Source: an uncultured Pseudomonadales bacterium (GTDB lineage: Bacteria > Pseudomonadota > Gammaproteobacteria > Pseudomonadales > Azotimanducaceae). Taken from it: DNA of 64,000 bases. Position 1 is the stretch's first letter. Each line of letters starts with the position of its first letter. Positions 28,164 through 37,968 of this stretch are shown here, piece by piece. Location: assembly GCA_958296025.1 (NCBI GenBank), contig OY282430.1, forward strand, positions 3,400,477 to 3,464,476. Direction: 5' to 3'. The notes under the pieces were generated by a model that did no database searches, was not told the DNA's origin, and saw only the letters and a list, made by a program, of their open reading frames with translations. A program made the position numbers and the translations under genes.

Positions 28164-29341
28164 GACGGCCGCTCCAAACCCGCGGCGGCGCTGCGCTCTG
28201 CGCAAGGTGGGGTGCGCGGCGCCAACCCCTTTTCGTAACAGACGTAGCGTTTGCAGACCTCGCCGCCGATGCGTTCGATGATGCTGCGCATTCCCTTGTT
28301 ACCCTCCAATATCCAAGAGAGTTCCGCACTGACCATGCCGTATTTCAAGGTCGCCTCCCGGCAGCGATGGATTAGGCTCAGGGCGATGGTGGCGCCGGCC
28401 GGCCCATCCTGCAGGCGGCGGCGCACGCCCATCAACGGCACCCTGCCGCTTTTCACCACCCGCACCTTCAGGCGCCAGAGCAACTTCAACCAGCCCCAAG
28501 GCAACAGCCGGCCGTTTAGGTCGGCGATGGCTTCGTTGAGGTTGGGGATCATCACGATGAACCCCACCACTTGGCCGTCCAGTTCCGCCAGCAAGACGAA
28601 ATCCGCCGGCATTGTCAGAAGCAACAGGTCTCCAACCGCCTTGAATTCCGCCTCGGTGAAAGGCACGAAGTCCCAGTTGGCCGCCCAGGCGTCGTTGAAG
28701 ATGTCCCGCAGCTGCGCCAGTTCGGATGCCTTGTTGGCCCGGTCGATGGGGCGTATCCGCAACCGCTTTCCCAGCCTTTGCCGCACCCGGGCCACAGCCG
28801 CGGTCTCCTCATAGGCGCAGGGCATGCGGTAGGCGACGGTATGCTGGCAGGGCCGGTAGTCGAGGGCTTGGATATGTGGATGGTAATAGGGGCGGGCGTG
28901 GCCCATCAGGAAGCTGGGCGGGCTGTCGTAGCCTTCCACCAACAGCCCCACCTCCTGGTTGATGTTCAGGCTCAGGGGGCCGACGATGCGTTGCGCTCCC
29001 TGCCCGCGCAGCCAGCCTTCGGCGGCCTCGAACAGGGCGGCGAAGACGGCTGGGTCGTCCTCTCCCTCAACTAGCCCGAAAAAACCCGTGCCAGGTCCGT
29101 AGCGGGCTTGGTGCAGGGCGTCGATCTGGGCGGAGATGCGGCCCACAGGGCGCCCGCTGCGCACGGCCAGCCAAGCCCGCCAAGTCAGGTGTTGAAAGAT
29201 CGGCTCCCTTGGCGAGAGCGCCATGCGCCGCTCCAACAACAGGGGCGGCACCCAAGCCGGATCATCCCGGTAGATGGGCCAAGGCACGTTGATGAACGCC
29301 TTGAGCAAGCGATTGTTGGTGACCGGGAGAATTTCAAGCAT
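28160..29341 (-). CDS. Large GNAT-type acyltransferase (YghO-like family)
   Basis: A 393-aa protein with the N-terminal pattern WPIYRDDPAWVPPLLLERR typical of the large YghO-like GNAT family, followed by PVGRISAQIDALHQARYG and GPLSLNINQEVGLLVEG. The second half holds a second acyltransferase-type core (FVLLAELDGQVVGFIVMIPN). From memory, this type of protein includes the bacterial ceramide synthase described in Caulobacter, but the assignment here is unverified. Its neighbours are a lipid kinase, two nucleotidyltransferases and a hydroxylase. It is the first gene of that cluster, with a 128-bp gap before it for a promoter. Substrate is inferred only from context. Confidence 0.75.
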   Translation of the reverse strand: MLEILPVTNNRLLKAFINVPWPIYRDDPAWVPPLLLERRMALSPREPIFQHLTWRAWLAVRSGRPVGRISAQIDALHQARYGPGTGFFGLVEGEDDPAVFAALFEAAEGWLRGQGAQRIVGPLSLNINQEVGLLVEGYDSPPSFLMGHARPYYHPHIQALDYRPCQHTVAYRMPCAYEETAAVARVRQRLGKRLRIRPIDRANKASELAQLRDIFNDAWAANWDFVPFTEAEFKAVGDLLLLTMPADFVLLAELDGQVVGFIVMIPNLNEAIADLNGRLLPWGWLKLLWRLKVRVVKSGRVPLMGVRRRLQDGPAGATIALSLIHRCREATLKYGMVSAELSWILEGNKGMRSIIERIGGEVCKRYVCYEKGLAPRTPPCAERSAAAGLERPS

Positions 29342-29469
29342 GCATGGGAAGGGGAATCGCGCCGTTGCTGCGCCATTCTACTTGGCTTGGCGCAAGGCCA
29401 GAACCACCAATTCCCTTTCACGGCCCCCTGCGAGCCGACCCGGCCTCGGGATGAGGCCGCCGCTTCCGT

Positions 29470-30306
29470 CTAGCCGAGGTTTGCCGCCTTGATGAGCCCC
29501 TCGTTCAGCGCACCGGAGCGGAAGGCGCCCAAGTCCAGGGCGACGAAGCGGTAGCCGCAAGCCTGCACCTCGGCTTGCAGGGTTTCGCGCAGCCTAAGCG
29601 CCTGGGGCAGCTCTTCGGCGGCGACCTCAAGCCGCGCCACGTCCTCGTGATGGCGCACCCGGAACTGCACGAAGCCGAGACGGGCCAAGCACTCCTCGGC
29701 CCGCTCCACTTGGGCAAGCCGTTCGACATCTATGCGGGCACCATAGGGAAAGCGGCTGGACAGGCAGGCGGCCTGGGGCTTGTCGGCGTTGTCCAGCCCC
29801 AGATGCGCGGCTAGGGCGCGCACATCCGCCTTGCTCAGGCCGGCATCGACCAAGGGCGAGCGAACCGCGAAGTCCCGAGCGGCCACGAGGCCCGGCCTAT
29901 GGTCGCCGAGATCATCGACATTGGTGCCGTTGAGGATGTGCGCATAGCCTTCCTGCTGGGCGAGAGCCGCCAGCGCCGAATAGAGGGAGGTCTTGCAGTG
30001 AAAGCAGCGGTTGACCGGGTTGGCGCGGTAGTCCGCCTTGCTGAGTTCATCGGTGACGATGACCCGGTGGCGCATGCCCCACTTGGCCGCCAGTTCCTTG
30101 GCGAGGGCTAAGTCGCTGCGCTTCAGGCTGGGGCTGGCGGAGGTGACCGCCAAAGCCTTCTCACCCAAGGTTTGATGGGCGAGATAGGCCACTAGGGAGC
30201 TGTCCACCCCGCCGGAGTAGGCGACGACAGCGCTGCTCAGTTCCCCAAACCGCGCCGCCAACGCCGCCCGCTTCGCCTCCAGCTCCGGCTTCAATGACTT
30301 CGCCAT
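29470..30306 (-). CDS. larE: LarE, ATP-dependent sulfur transferase for the nickel-pincer cofactor
   Basis: LarE adds sulfur to pyridinium-3,5-dicarboxylate mononucleotide in biosynthesis of the nickel-pincer nucleotide cofactor. The ATP pyrophosphatase loop is SGGVDSSLVAYL. NPVNRCFHCKTSLY carries two cysteines and DKPQAACLSSRFPYG carries a further cysteine in the position of the sulfur-donor region; whether it is sacrificial or cluster-based cannot be told. The 278-aa length is normal. It follows larB by 2 bp, so they form an operon. No larC or larA is present in the window. Confidence 0.92.
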   Translation of the reverse strand: MAKSLKPELEAKRAALAARFGELSSAVVAYSGGVDSSLVAYLAHQTLGEKALAVTSASPSLKRSDLALAKELAAKWGMRHRVIVTDELSKADYRANPVNRCFHCKTSLYSALAALAQQEGYAHILNGTNVDDLGDHRPGLVAARDFAVRSPLVDAGLSKADVRALAAHLGLDNADKPQAACLSSRFPYGARIDVERLAQVERAEECLARLGFVQFRVRHHEDVARLEVAAEELPQALRLRETLQAEVQACGYRFVALDLGAFRSGALNEGLIKAANLG

Positions 30307-30308
30307 GT

Positions 30309-31049
<741 letters not shown>

Positions 31050-31189
31050 GGCTGCAACCTGCCTCGATCAGTTGGCGCCGCTCAGGCTTGCTCGTGCATG
31101 AGCTTCAATGAGCGGACGGGCTAGCGGTGCGCTGAAAGCGAGCATTGGTCGGCCAAGGACATGGATGCGCCTGCCACGCCGGCCGCCCG

Positions 31190-32398
31190 TCAAGCCAACA
31201 TGCGGTGGGTGGGAGCGCAGAGGTCGGCGATGGGCAGGCCGTAGCTGCAGGCGTCGCGGCAGGGCGCCCCGTCGCAGCCTAAGCAGGCGGCGGCGTTGCC
31301 GTCCAAGCCGGCGTACTCGCTGCGGGCGAAGGCCAAGTCCTGATAGTCCGTCGCGTACATGCGGGTGCGCAGCACATCGGCGATGGGCACCTCAAAGGGG
31401 CAGGCGCCGGCGCAGTCGTTGCAGCCTTGCCGACATTGGCTGGCGCCGTTCAAGGAAGCGTAGGTGTGCAGCAGCGCCTTGTCCCCGGCCGCTAGGGAGC
31501 GCCCTGCGGAGGCGCCCAGAAACTCGTCTATCTTGGCCTCGCTAGTCATGGAGATGATCAAGGCGTCCACATATTCCTGGGACAGGCTCCAGCGGAAAGC
31601 GGCTTGGGCAAAGGAGGCGCCGCCTTGCTCGTAGGGGCGCATGTCGTTCAAACGGGCGCCCATCAGGCACTTCATGGCGATGACGCCGACGCCAAGCTCC
31701 TTGGCCTTGCGCAAGGCTCTGGGCAGTTCCGGGTGCCGGGCGACGAAATCGAAGCCGCGGGTGAAGCGGTCCAGAAACTCCGGGTCCTGCCCGAAGTTGA
31801 GGGACACCAGCACCACATCAACCAAGTCTTTGGCGAAGGCGTGGTCCAGGCACTCCACCAAGCGCCCGGCGTGGCCGGACATGCCGGTGAAGCGGATCTT
31901 GCCTTGCGCCTTAGCCCGGTCGCAGAACTCATGCCACTCCGGGTTGTCCAGCCGTTCGACATCGTTGACGGCGTGGTTGAAGTAGATATCTACATGATCG
32001 GTTTGCAGGCGGCGCAGGCTGCCCTCCAAGTCCGCCATGATCGCCTCCTTCGGGGCGGACGCCTGAGCCCAGGTCTTGGAGGCGATGATGACCTGATCCC
32101 GCCGACCCTTGAGGGCGTTGCCCAACACCCGTTCGGATTGGCCGTCGGTGTAGCTTTCGGCGGTGTCGAAGTAGTTGACGCCCTTGTCGAGGGCGTGCCG
32201 GACCAGCCTCTCCTCCCCCTCCCGCAAGCGGCTGGAGCCGAAGGAGATGTCGGCTATCTCAAGGCCGGTGCGCCCCAAGGTGACGTAGCGCCGAACGCGG
32301 TTGCCGGCGTCGGCAAGGCTGCGCTCCCCGGCGCTCACCCGCACTGCCGGCGCCGCAACCAGCGCCGCCGTGCCCAAGAACTGCCTGCGTGAACCCAT
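31190..32398 (-). CDS. Aldo/keto reductase with a Tat-type leader and C-terminal Fe-S cysteines
   Basis: A 402-aa aldo/keto reductase. The leader SRRQFLGTAALVAAPAV resembles a twin-arginine signal, predicting export. The reductase barrel has DTAESYTDGQSERVLGNAL (catalytic Tyr) and IIASKTW (Lys). The C-terminal extension carries cysteines in CRQGCNDCAGACPFEVPIAD and CLGCDGAPCRDAC, as in iron-sulfur-linked reductases. NAD(P)H would be absent in the periplasm, so electrons may come through the iron-sulfur part; this is inference. It is on the same strand as larB but 140 bp away. Confidence 0.85.
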   Translation of the reverse strand: MGSRRQFLGTAALVAAPAVRVSAGERSLADAGNRVRRYVTLGRTGLEIADISFGSSRLREGEERLVRHALDKGVNYFDTAESYTDGQSERVLGNALKGRRDQVIIASKTWAQASAPKEAIMADLEGSLRRLQTDHVDIYFNHAVNDVERLDNPEWHEFCDRAKAQGKIRFTGMSGHAGRLVECLDHAFAKDLVDVVLVSLNFGQDPEFLDRFTRGFDFVARHPELPRALRKAKELGVGVIAMKCLMGARLNDMRPYEQGGASFAQAAFRWSLSQEYVDALIISMTSEAKIDEFLGASAGRSLAAGDKALLHTYASLNGASQCRQGCNDCAGACPFEVPIADVLRTRMYATDYQDLAFARSEYAGLDGNAAACLGCDGAPCRDACSYGLPIADLCAPTHRMLA

Positions 32399-32632
32399 GC
32401 CTGCGCCCTCTAGCTATGGCTGTTGGGGGGATGATACTCCATAGCGCCTATACTGATACCTGTGCCCGTCCAAGGCCACTCCAAAGGGCGCCGAGGCAGA
32501 TGCGTATTCCCACCCAAGCGCTGCTTTCTCTCCCCAGAGTAACCGTAAAGCCCAGCACCCGTGAAAAACCGAGGTTGATTTAGGCGCTTCATTTCACCAT
32601 CGATTGACGCACAGGACTTCAGAATGGTCCTC

Positions 32633-32652
32633 GGGGGGAGGGAGAGGGGGGG
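32633..32652 (+). other. Putative G-quadruplex-forming run
   Basis: A run of G6-A-G3-AGA-G7 provides four tracts of at least three G with loops of one to four bases, a formal G-quadruplex pattern. It lies 2 bp beyond the stop codon of the ATPase/nuclease gene on the non-template side. Structure formation is inference. Confidence 0.4.
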
Positions 32653-32654
32653 CT

Positions 32655-34211
32655 TCACATACCCCAAACTTCAATGACAACACCGTTCTTCGACCGCCGT
32701 TGCTCGTGGAACAGCTTGTCCTCCCAAGTCCGGTTTTCGCACTGATCGAACACCACTAGGTGCCCGGACTCTGGGGTGCAGCGAGACATGTAGCCGGCCG
32801 TCTGCTCCACCCCTTTGTCAGTGAGACCCTCCAAGCTCCGCCCTTCGCGGAGCACCTTGCACTCCACCACGAACTCTTGGTTGCGCGTCCCTAGGGGCCA
32901 GACGATCAGAAGGTCCACCCGACCCCGGCCCAAGCCGTACTCCCGCTCTATGCGCCCGCCGCCGTTCACCACGCGCTGCAGGAAAGCCTGCAGCAAGAGC
33001 TGTGGCCAGGCCTCCGGGTAGTCGAAGCGATTGCGCCAATGTTCAGAATGGTGGCGGAAGAAGTCTTGGAAGGCGGCCAGCAGCTTGTCGATGTCTAGGC
33101 CGCCCTCAGCATTTACATACGACACTGCCTCCTGGTCCAGTTCCTCCTGCGCCACCCAAGCCAGTTCCCGGGGCAGAACCTCCGCGTAGATTGGGTTGGC
33201 GATGCGCACTGGCGCATCCTTGGCGATCAGGCCCAAGTCCCGGACGTATTCGATGTCGCGCCCGCCCGAGTCCCACTTCTCCGCGCCACTGAGCATCGGC
33301 CCGACCACTCGCCGCACCCGATCCTCTTTGAGCTTGTCCGCCAATTGGTCCAAGTGGGTTACCCGACGCAGAATAAGATCCTTGCGGGCCGCAAAGATGT
33401 CCACCTTGGACACCGGCCGCGCAAGGTCCCGAACGGAACCGCTCTTGAAGCAGGTTAGGTCCGCCAACGCATTCACCAGCCAAGGCTGGCCTTGGGTCTG
33501 CGCCCACACTGCTTGCAGCGCCTCTGGAGCGAACGCCTGCCCGGTCACTTGCGTGTGCTGGTCCAGCAGCGCCAAGGTTTCCCTTTGGGTGAAATCCCCC
33601 AGCCGCAGCGACTTGGCGGCGATGTTGAACGGGCTTCCCATGGACTCGATGCGGTAGTCGCGCATGTCCCGCAGGCCGCACAGGACCACGCATTGCGGGA
33701 AGTGCGCCGGCCGCATGGGGTAGCCGGCCCGTAGTTGCTGCAGCACCGAAAGCAGCGAGTCCCCCTGCAGGGTGTCGATCTCGTCGATCAGCAGCACCAA
33801 CGGCTTGGATGACGCCTCCGCCCAGCCCCTAAGCGCCGTCCCTAATGCCTTGTCCGGGCCGACCTTTGCGAGGATGTCGGGCCACGCATCCTCCAAGTGG
33901 TCATCCGCCAAGGTCACCTGCGCCCATTCAGCCAACTGGCCGAGCACCGCCCGCATGGCCCGCTCCACGTCCCCGCGGGCAGTGCGGGCGGTTTCCACGG
34001 TGGCGTACACGCAGTGGTAGCCTTGGCCGTTCAGCAGGTCGCGCAGTGCCAACAACGTGGAGGTCTTGCCGGTCTGCCTAGGCGCATGCAGCGTGAAGTA
34101 CTTCTTGCCGCGCACCAAGCCGCGCACTTCGCCTAGGTCGAGCCGCGTCAGCGGCGGGATGTGGTAGTGGTCCTCGGCAACGATGGGACCCGCCGTGTTG
34201 AAGGTGCGCAT
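32655..34211 (-). CDS. AAA-type ATPase fused to a C-terminal PD-(D/E)XK nuclease domain
   Basis: A 518-aa protein. The N-terminal half has Walker A APRQTGKTSTLLAL (about residues 43-56), Walker B VLLIDEIDTLQGDS and a sensor region (QCVVLCGLRDMRD). The C-terminal domain shows a restriction-nuclease-like core: GRGRVDLLIVWPLG followed by EFVVECKVLREG, i.e. a D-Xn-E-x-K pattern. Such ATPase/nuclease fusions are common in defence islands and selfish elements. The ATG at 34211 is preferred because the protein then begins at the conserved MRTFNTAGPI. The gene stands alone, divergent from the two-gene unit at 34476. No partner was identified. Confidence 0.8.
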   Translation of the reverse strand: MRTFNTAGPIVAEDHYHIPPLTRLDLGEVRGLVRGKKYFTLHAPRQTGKTSTLLALRDLLNGQGYHCVYATVETARTARGDVERAMRAVLGQLAEWAQVTLADDHLEDAWPDILAKVGPDKALGTALRGWAEASSKPLVLLIDEIDTLQGDSLLSVLQQLRAGYPMRPAHFPQCVVLCGLRDMRDYRIESMGSPFNIAAKSLRLGDFTQRETLALLDQHTQVTGQAFAPEALQAVWAQTQGQPWLVNALADLTCFKSGSVRDLARPVSKVDIFAARKDLILRRVTHLDQLADKLKEDRVRRVVGPMLSGAEKWDSGGRDIEYVRDLGLIAKDAPVRIANPIYAEVLPRELAWVAQEELDQEAVSYVNAEGGLDIDKLLAAFQDFFRHHSEHWRNRFDYPEAWPQLLLQAFLQRVVNGGGRIEREYGLGRGRVDLLIVWPLGTRNQEFVVECKVLREGRSLEGLTDKGVEQTAGYMSRCTPESGHLVVFDQCENRTWEDKLFHEQRRSKNGVVIEVWGM

Positions 34212-34475
34212 GGCCCAGTCTTTCGGGAAGTTTGCGGAAGGGAAGTTTAGTGGTCGGTGCGCGGAAAGTCGAACACCGTCAACAGCTTCCGCGGATGGCA
34301 CCATTTCTACGGCGCGTAAGCCGAGCACCGGCTGAGGTGTTCTAGTGGCTACCGGGAAGCGCTAGCGGTGGACACGGCCGCCTGACCTGAAGGACAATGC
34401 GCAGTGAGGTCGACGAACGCACGGGTTCTCCTGGGCACGGCTCTCAGGACCCGAGTGCGACGAGGGGAACAGACG

Positions 34476-35441
34476 ATGGGCATACTTGACATCAAGAACA
34501 GAACCGAGAATTGGCGCACGGCGAGCGTACTATCGCCTTTGGTTGAGAAACCAGATGCCCGCATTTCCCTCGCCAGTCATCTCCTTGGCTCGAGGGAGCA
34601 ACACGGCGACAACATTGAATTCGAGCTGTTTTGGTATGGCATGCGCGACTACATACATCAGCGCCGCCAAGAACACCCAGATGTGGAGCACTATAGGAAA
34701 CAGGTTCTTGAATGCTATCGCAGTTGCTTCCCCCGCTTACGGCAGGAGATTGGGCGCTCTGATGAGTTCCGGGATCTGGAAAGGGACAACTACAAATGCA
34801 AGCCGTCGCTATATGACAACCTACTCCACACCGAGGTTGATGTCGTTCTCCAAACGCCGAAGCACTTGTGCATCGGGGAGGTCAAATGCGAGGCGAATTT
34901 TGGTGCCTCCCTTGAGTATATTCTCGTGCATCAACTCATCCGGCAGTATGTGATGGCGAGAATCCTCGTTGAACTTACTGGCAGCAAGAAGAAGGTGGTT
35001 CCGTTTGTGGTTGGTGATTGCCGAGACAAACTGATGAAAACTTCTCAAGTCAAGTTCATGATCAAGATGTCCCACCTCAGTGAGAGCAATGTCCTATCTT
35101 GGAGGAAACTGGCGGAAATCTTAGGAACGGATAAAACCACCCTATATGGACAGGATTTGGAAAGACACTTCAATGATCTTTCAGAAAAATGGAAATCTGA
35201 AACAGCGCACCATTCGATGATGTCGAACATAGTCCTGCACCGGAGCTACCAAGAAATCATTGGTCTCGGGCGCGATGCCCTGCCGCTGATTCTGAAGAAG
35301 TTGTCTATTGAACCCAATCACTGGTTTTGGGCTCTCCGAGCAATCTCCGGCGAGGATCCGGTGGCCACCGGCGACATCGGCAAGTTCGATGCAATGCGGA
35401 ACGCCTGGCTCAAGTGGGGCCGCAATCGGAACTTGATATAG
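34476..35441 (+). CDS. Uncharacterised protein with PD-(D/E)XK core and a conserved C-terminal domain
   Basis: A 321-aa protein of unknown function. A nuclease-like core is visible: TEVDVVLQTPKHLCIGEVKC, with Asp122, Glu135 and Lys137 in the D-Xn-ExK pattern. The C-terminal 75 residues (SYQEIIGLGRDALPLILKKL, then NHWFWALRAISGEDPV and AWLKWG) form a helical domain I recall in many short bacterial proteins of unknown role. GAGGGGA sits 7 bases before the ATG. The gene is followed after 8 bp by a small protein, so it is likely an operon. Codon use and AT content here differ from flanking genes, hinting at transfer. A role as nuclease effector is inference. Confidence 0.7.
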   Translation: MGILDIKNRTENWRTASVLSPLVEKPDARISLASHLLGSREQHGDNIEFELFWYGMRDYIHQRRQEHPDVEHYRKQVLECYRSCFPRLRQEIGRSDEFRDLERDNYKCKPSLYDNLLHTEVDVVLQTPKHLCIGEVKCEANFGASLEYILVHQLIRQYVMARILVELTGSKKKVVPFVVGDCRDKLMKTSQVKFMIKMSHLSESNVLSWRKLAEILGTDKTTLYGQDLERHFNDLSEKWKSETAHHSMMSNIVLHRSYQEIIGLGRDALPLILKKLSIEPNHWFWALRAISGEDPVATGDIGKFDAMRNAWLKWGRNRNLI

Positions 35442-35449
35442 CAGGAACG

Positions 35450-35875
35450 ATGGCCAACCCATTGACCGAACTATTTCCCAAACTCAAGGGAGGGAATCAC
35501 AGAGTAACCAGCCCCCGGGACTGCGCTTACAATTGCGTGGCGTGGGCGGCAGGAAAAACCGATGCTTGGTGGGATCACCTCTTTGGATATTGGCCCAACA
35601 ACGCAAGTCGAGACGGCTCGATAGCTGCGTATGCCGATATGTTTGCGTCGTTGGGTTTTGAGTTGTGCGCGACACCCCGGTACGAGCAGGGGTTTGAGAA
35701 AATCGCCATCTATGGTAGAGATGGTGGCCAGTTCACTCATGTTGCTAGGCAATTGTCTTCGGGCTTGTGGACGAGCAAGCTAGGCAGCCTTGAAGATATT
35801 GAGCATCATGACTTAGCCTCCATATCCGTTCCCGACTACGGGCGTCCGGTCAGATTTCTTCGTCGCCCTAAGTAG
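35450..35875 (+). CDS. Small uncharacterised protein with a conserved Cys/His pair, partner of the upstream gene
   Basis: A 141-aa protein. DCAYNCVAWAAGKTDAWW holds Cys25 and Cys29, and QFTHVARQLSSGLWTSKLG holds His97. A cysteine in NCxAWA, followed about 70 residues later by H-x-A-R, is the spacing seen in papain/NlpC-like folds, so a cysteine-peptidase or related fold is possible. No signal peptide is visible. It begins 8 bp after the upstream stop with GGAA upstream. I recall this pairing in other genomes, but could not verify it here. It could equally be an immunity or antitoxin protein. Confidence 0.65.
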   Translation: MANPLTELFPKLKGGNHRVTSPRDCAYNCVAWAAGKTDAWWDHLFGYWPNNASRDGSIAAYADMFASLGFELCATPRYEQGFEKIAIYGRDGGQFTHVARQLSSGLWTSKLGSLEDIEHHDLASISVPDYGRPVRFLRRPK

Positions 35876-36171
35876 AATCGATGTCGTCGTTGCTAAAACC
35901 GGAACGTTGCACCGAAGCGCCTAGGTCACAAGTAATTGGGGACAAGCCCTTTGCGATAGAGGTCCAAGACCGCGAGCGTAATCTGGCGTACTGTCTGCGG
36001 CCAGCTAATGTTGTGAATGGACTCTTGATCAATTCCAATGGCCTGAATAGCAAACGGTGTGGTCAGCGATTAGGCTCGGCTGGCTTCGGGCTGCGGACGC
36101 CTTGTGGACTTCATTTTCAAGGCTCATAGTCATTCACTTTCCGGGGATGTAGCCTAATCGGAGCGCTGAGT

Positions 36172-37968
36172 ATGTCGTTGCTGCAATTCAAGGGAAGGGT
36201 GTTTGTGGAGAACTTCCATTTGGGGGTGCCGTACCACGAGTTGACGCCTGTGCGCGGCAAGGGGCTCTCCAAGAAGGCTAGCCTGCATGGCAATCTGATC
36301 ATCGAGGGGGACAACCTGGCGGCGCTGAAGGCGTTGCTGCCGACCCATCACGGCAAGGTGAAGTGCATCACCATCGATCCGCCCTACAACACCGGCAACG
36401 AGGGCTGGGCCTATAACGACCGCGTGAACTCGCCCATGATGAAGAACTGGCTCGGCAAGGTGGTGGACCGGGACGACCTGACCCGCCACGACAAGTGGTG
36501 CTGCATGATGCTGCCGCGCCTGAAGCTGCTGCGCGAGTTGCTGCGCGACGACGGGGCGATTTTCGTTTCCATTGACGACAACGAGGTGCATCGGCTGCGC
36601 TCGTTGATGGATGAGGTTTTTGGGGAGGAGAATTTTATAACCACGATCATCTGGCACAAGATGGATAGCCCGAAGAACATGGCGATGCACTTCAGCGAGG
36701 ATCACGACTACATTGCGGTATATGCGCGGAACGCGGAGGTGTGGCGCCCCAACCCTCTGTCTCGATCCGAGCAGATGTTGGCCCGTTACAAGAATCCTGA
36801 TGGCGATGCTCGGGGTCCTTGGTTGTTGAGCGATCTTGCAGCCCGAAATCGCTACGCCCAAGGACGATATCCGATTACAACTCCATCTGGTCGGACTATA
36901 GAAGGACCACCCGCTGGAAGCTATTGGCGCGTTAGGAAGGAGCGGTTTGATGAACTCGAAAAGGACGGTCGGATTTGGTGGGGTAAGGACGGAAATAACC
37001 GCCCCGGCATAAAGAGATTTCTTTCGGAAGTTCGGGAAGGTGTGGTTCCTCAAACATTGTGGCCGTGGAAAGAAGCCGGCAGCACCCGTAATGCCAAGCA
37101 AGAGTTGAGCCAAGTTATGGGGCTTGGCCCCGCAGAAGATGTGTTCATTACACCCAAGCCCTCAGCTTTACTCAAGCGAATAGTCCAGATTGCCACCGAC
37201 AAAGACTCCATCATCCTAGACTCCTTCGCCGGCTCCGGCACCACCGCCCACGCGGTACTGGCCCTCAACAAGGCCGATGGCGGCAATCGGCGCTTCGTGC
37301 TTATCGAGTGTGAGGACTATGTGGACAGCATCACCGCGGAGCGAGTGCGGCGGGTCATCAAGGGCTACAAGCACACCGGTGTGCAGAGAACGGAGCTGCT
37401 GAACGAGAAGCTGTCCTGGGCCACGCTCAGGCAGACCGACGGCTTGGTTGCCGAGGTGGAGGCGCTGGAGGGACGGGAAGGCGGGCGTTTCGACAAAATT
37501 AGGAAGGAGGTCAAGAACGACAAGCTGATCGTCACTGGAGAGAAGCGCATCACCGAAAGGACGGATGGGCTGGGCGGCGCCTTCAGCTACTTCAAGCTCG
37601 GCAAGGCGCTGCGCAAGGAGTCCATGCTGCACCCCTCCAAGCTGCCGAGCTACGAGAAGCTGGCCGCCTACATCTTCTTCACCGCCACCGGCGAGGAGTT
37701 CGAGGCGGCAGGGATGCGGCCGGAGCGATGGTTCATCGGCAAAAGCCGGAACTACGATGTGTTCCTGATCTACACGGACGAATTCGAGCGGCTCAAGGAC
37801 ATGGCGCTGACCCTAGACGTCGTCCGCAAGCTCTCCCGCAGCAAACGCGACAAACTGGTGTTTGCGCCGACGAAGTACGTCGATCAGGAGTTCCTGCACC
37901 GCCACCGCATCACCTTCCAGCAACTGCCGTTCGAGATCTATGAAACGGCGGAGCGGCTGGCGCGATGA
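36172..37968 (+). CDS. mod: Type III restriction-modification system, modification methyltransferase (Mod)
   Basis: Adenine-specific methyltransferase of the beta class (598 aa). The catalytic motif DPPYNTGNEG lies near residue 68 and the AdoMet motif FAGSGTTAHAVL near residue 348, in the permuted order of beta enzymes. HHGKVKCITI precedes the catalytic motif, as in Mod proteins; a variable middle part (about 200-330) should hold target recognition. The C-terminal third matches the Mod/Res interaction region. The stop overlaps the helicase start (ATGA). No phase-variable repeat tract was seen in the gene. Confidence 0.93.
   Translation: MSLLQFKGRVFVENFHLGVPYHELTPVRGKGLSKKASLHGNLIIEGDNLAALKALLPTHHGKVKCITIDPPYNTGNEGWAYNDRVNSPMMKNWLGKVVDRDDLTRHDKWCCMMLPRLKLLRELLRDDGAIFVSIDDNEVHRLRSLMDEVFGEENFITTIIWHKMDSPKNMAMHFSEDHDYIAVYARNAEVWRPNPLSRSEQMLARYKNPDGDARGPWLLSDLAARNRYAQGRYPITTPSGRTIEGPPAGSYWRVRKERFDELEKDGRIWWGKDGNNRPGIKRFLSEVREGVVPQTLWPWKEAGSTRNAKQELSQVMGLGPAEDVFITPKPSALLKRIVQIATDKDSIILDSFAGSGTTAHAVLALNKADGGNRRFVLIECEDYVDSITAERVRRVIKGYKHTGVQRTELLNEKLSWATLRQTDGLVAEVEALEGREGGRFDKIRKEVKNDKLIVTGEKRITERTDGLGGAFSYFKLGKALRKESMLHPSKLPSYEKLAAYIFFTATGEEFEAAGMRPERWFIGKSRNYDVFLIYTDEFERLKDMALTLDVVRKLSRSKRDKLVFAPTKYVDQEFLHRHRITFQQLPFEIYETAERLAR

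Noticed and set aside
34476..35875. Reading the two-gene unit as a classical toxin-antitoxin pair
   Set aside because: Gene sizes and the lack of a recognisable antitoxin DNA-binding domain do not support it, although an immunity role for the small protein remains open.
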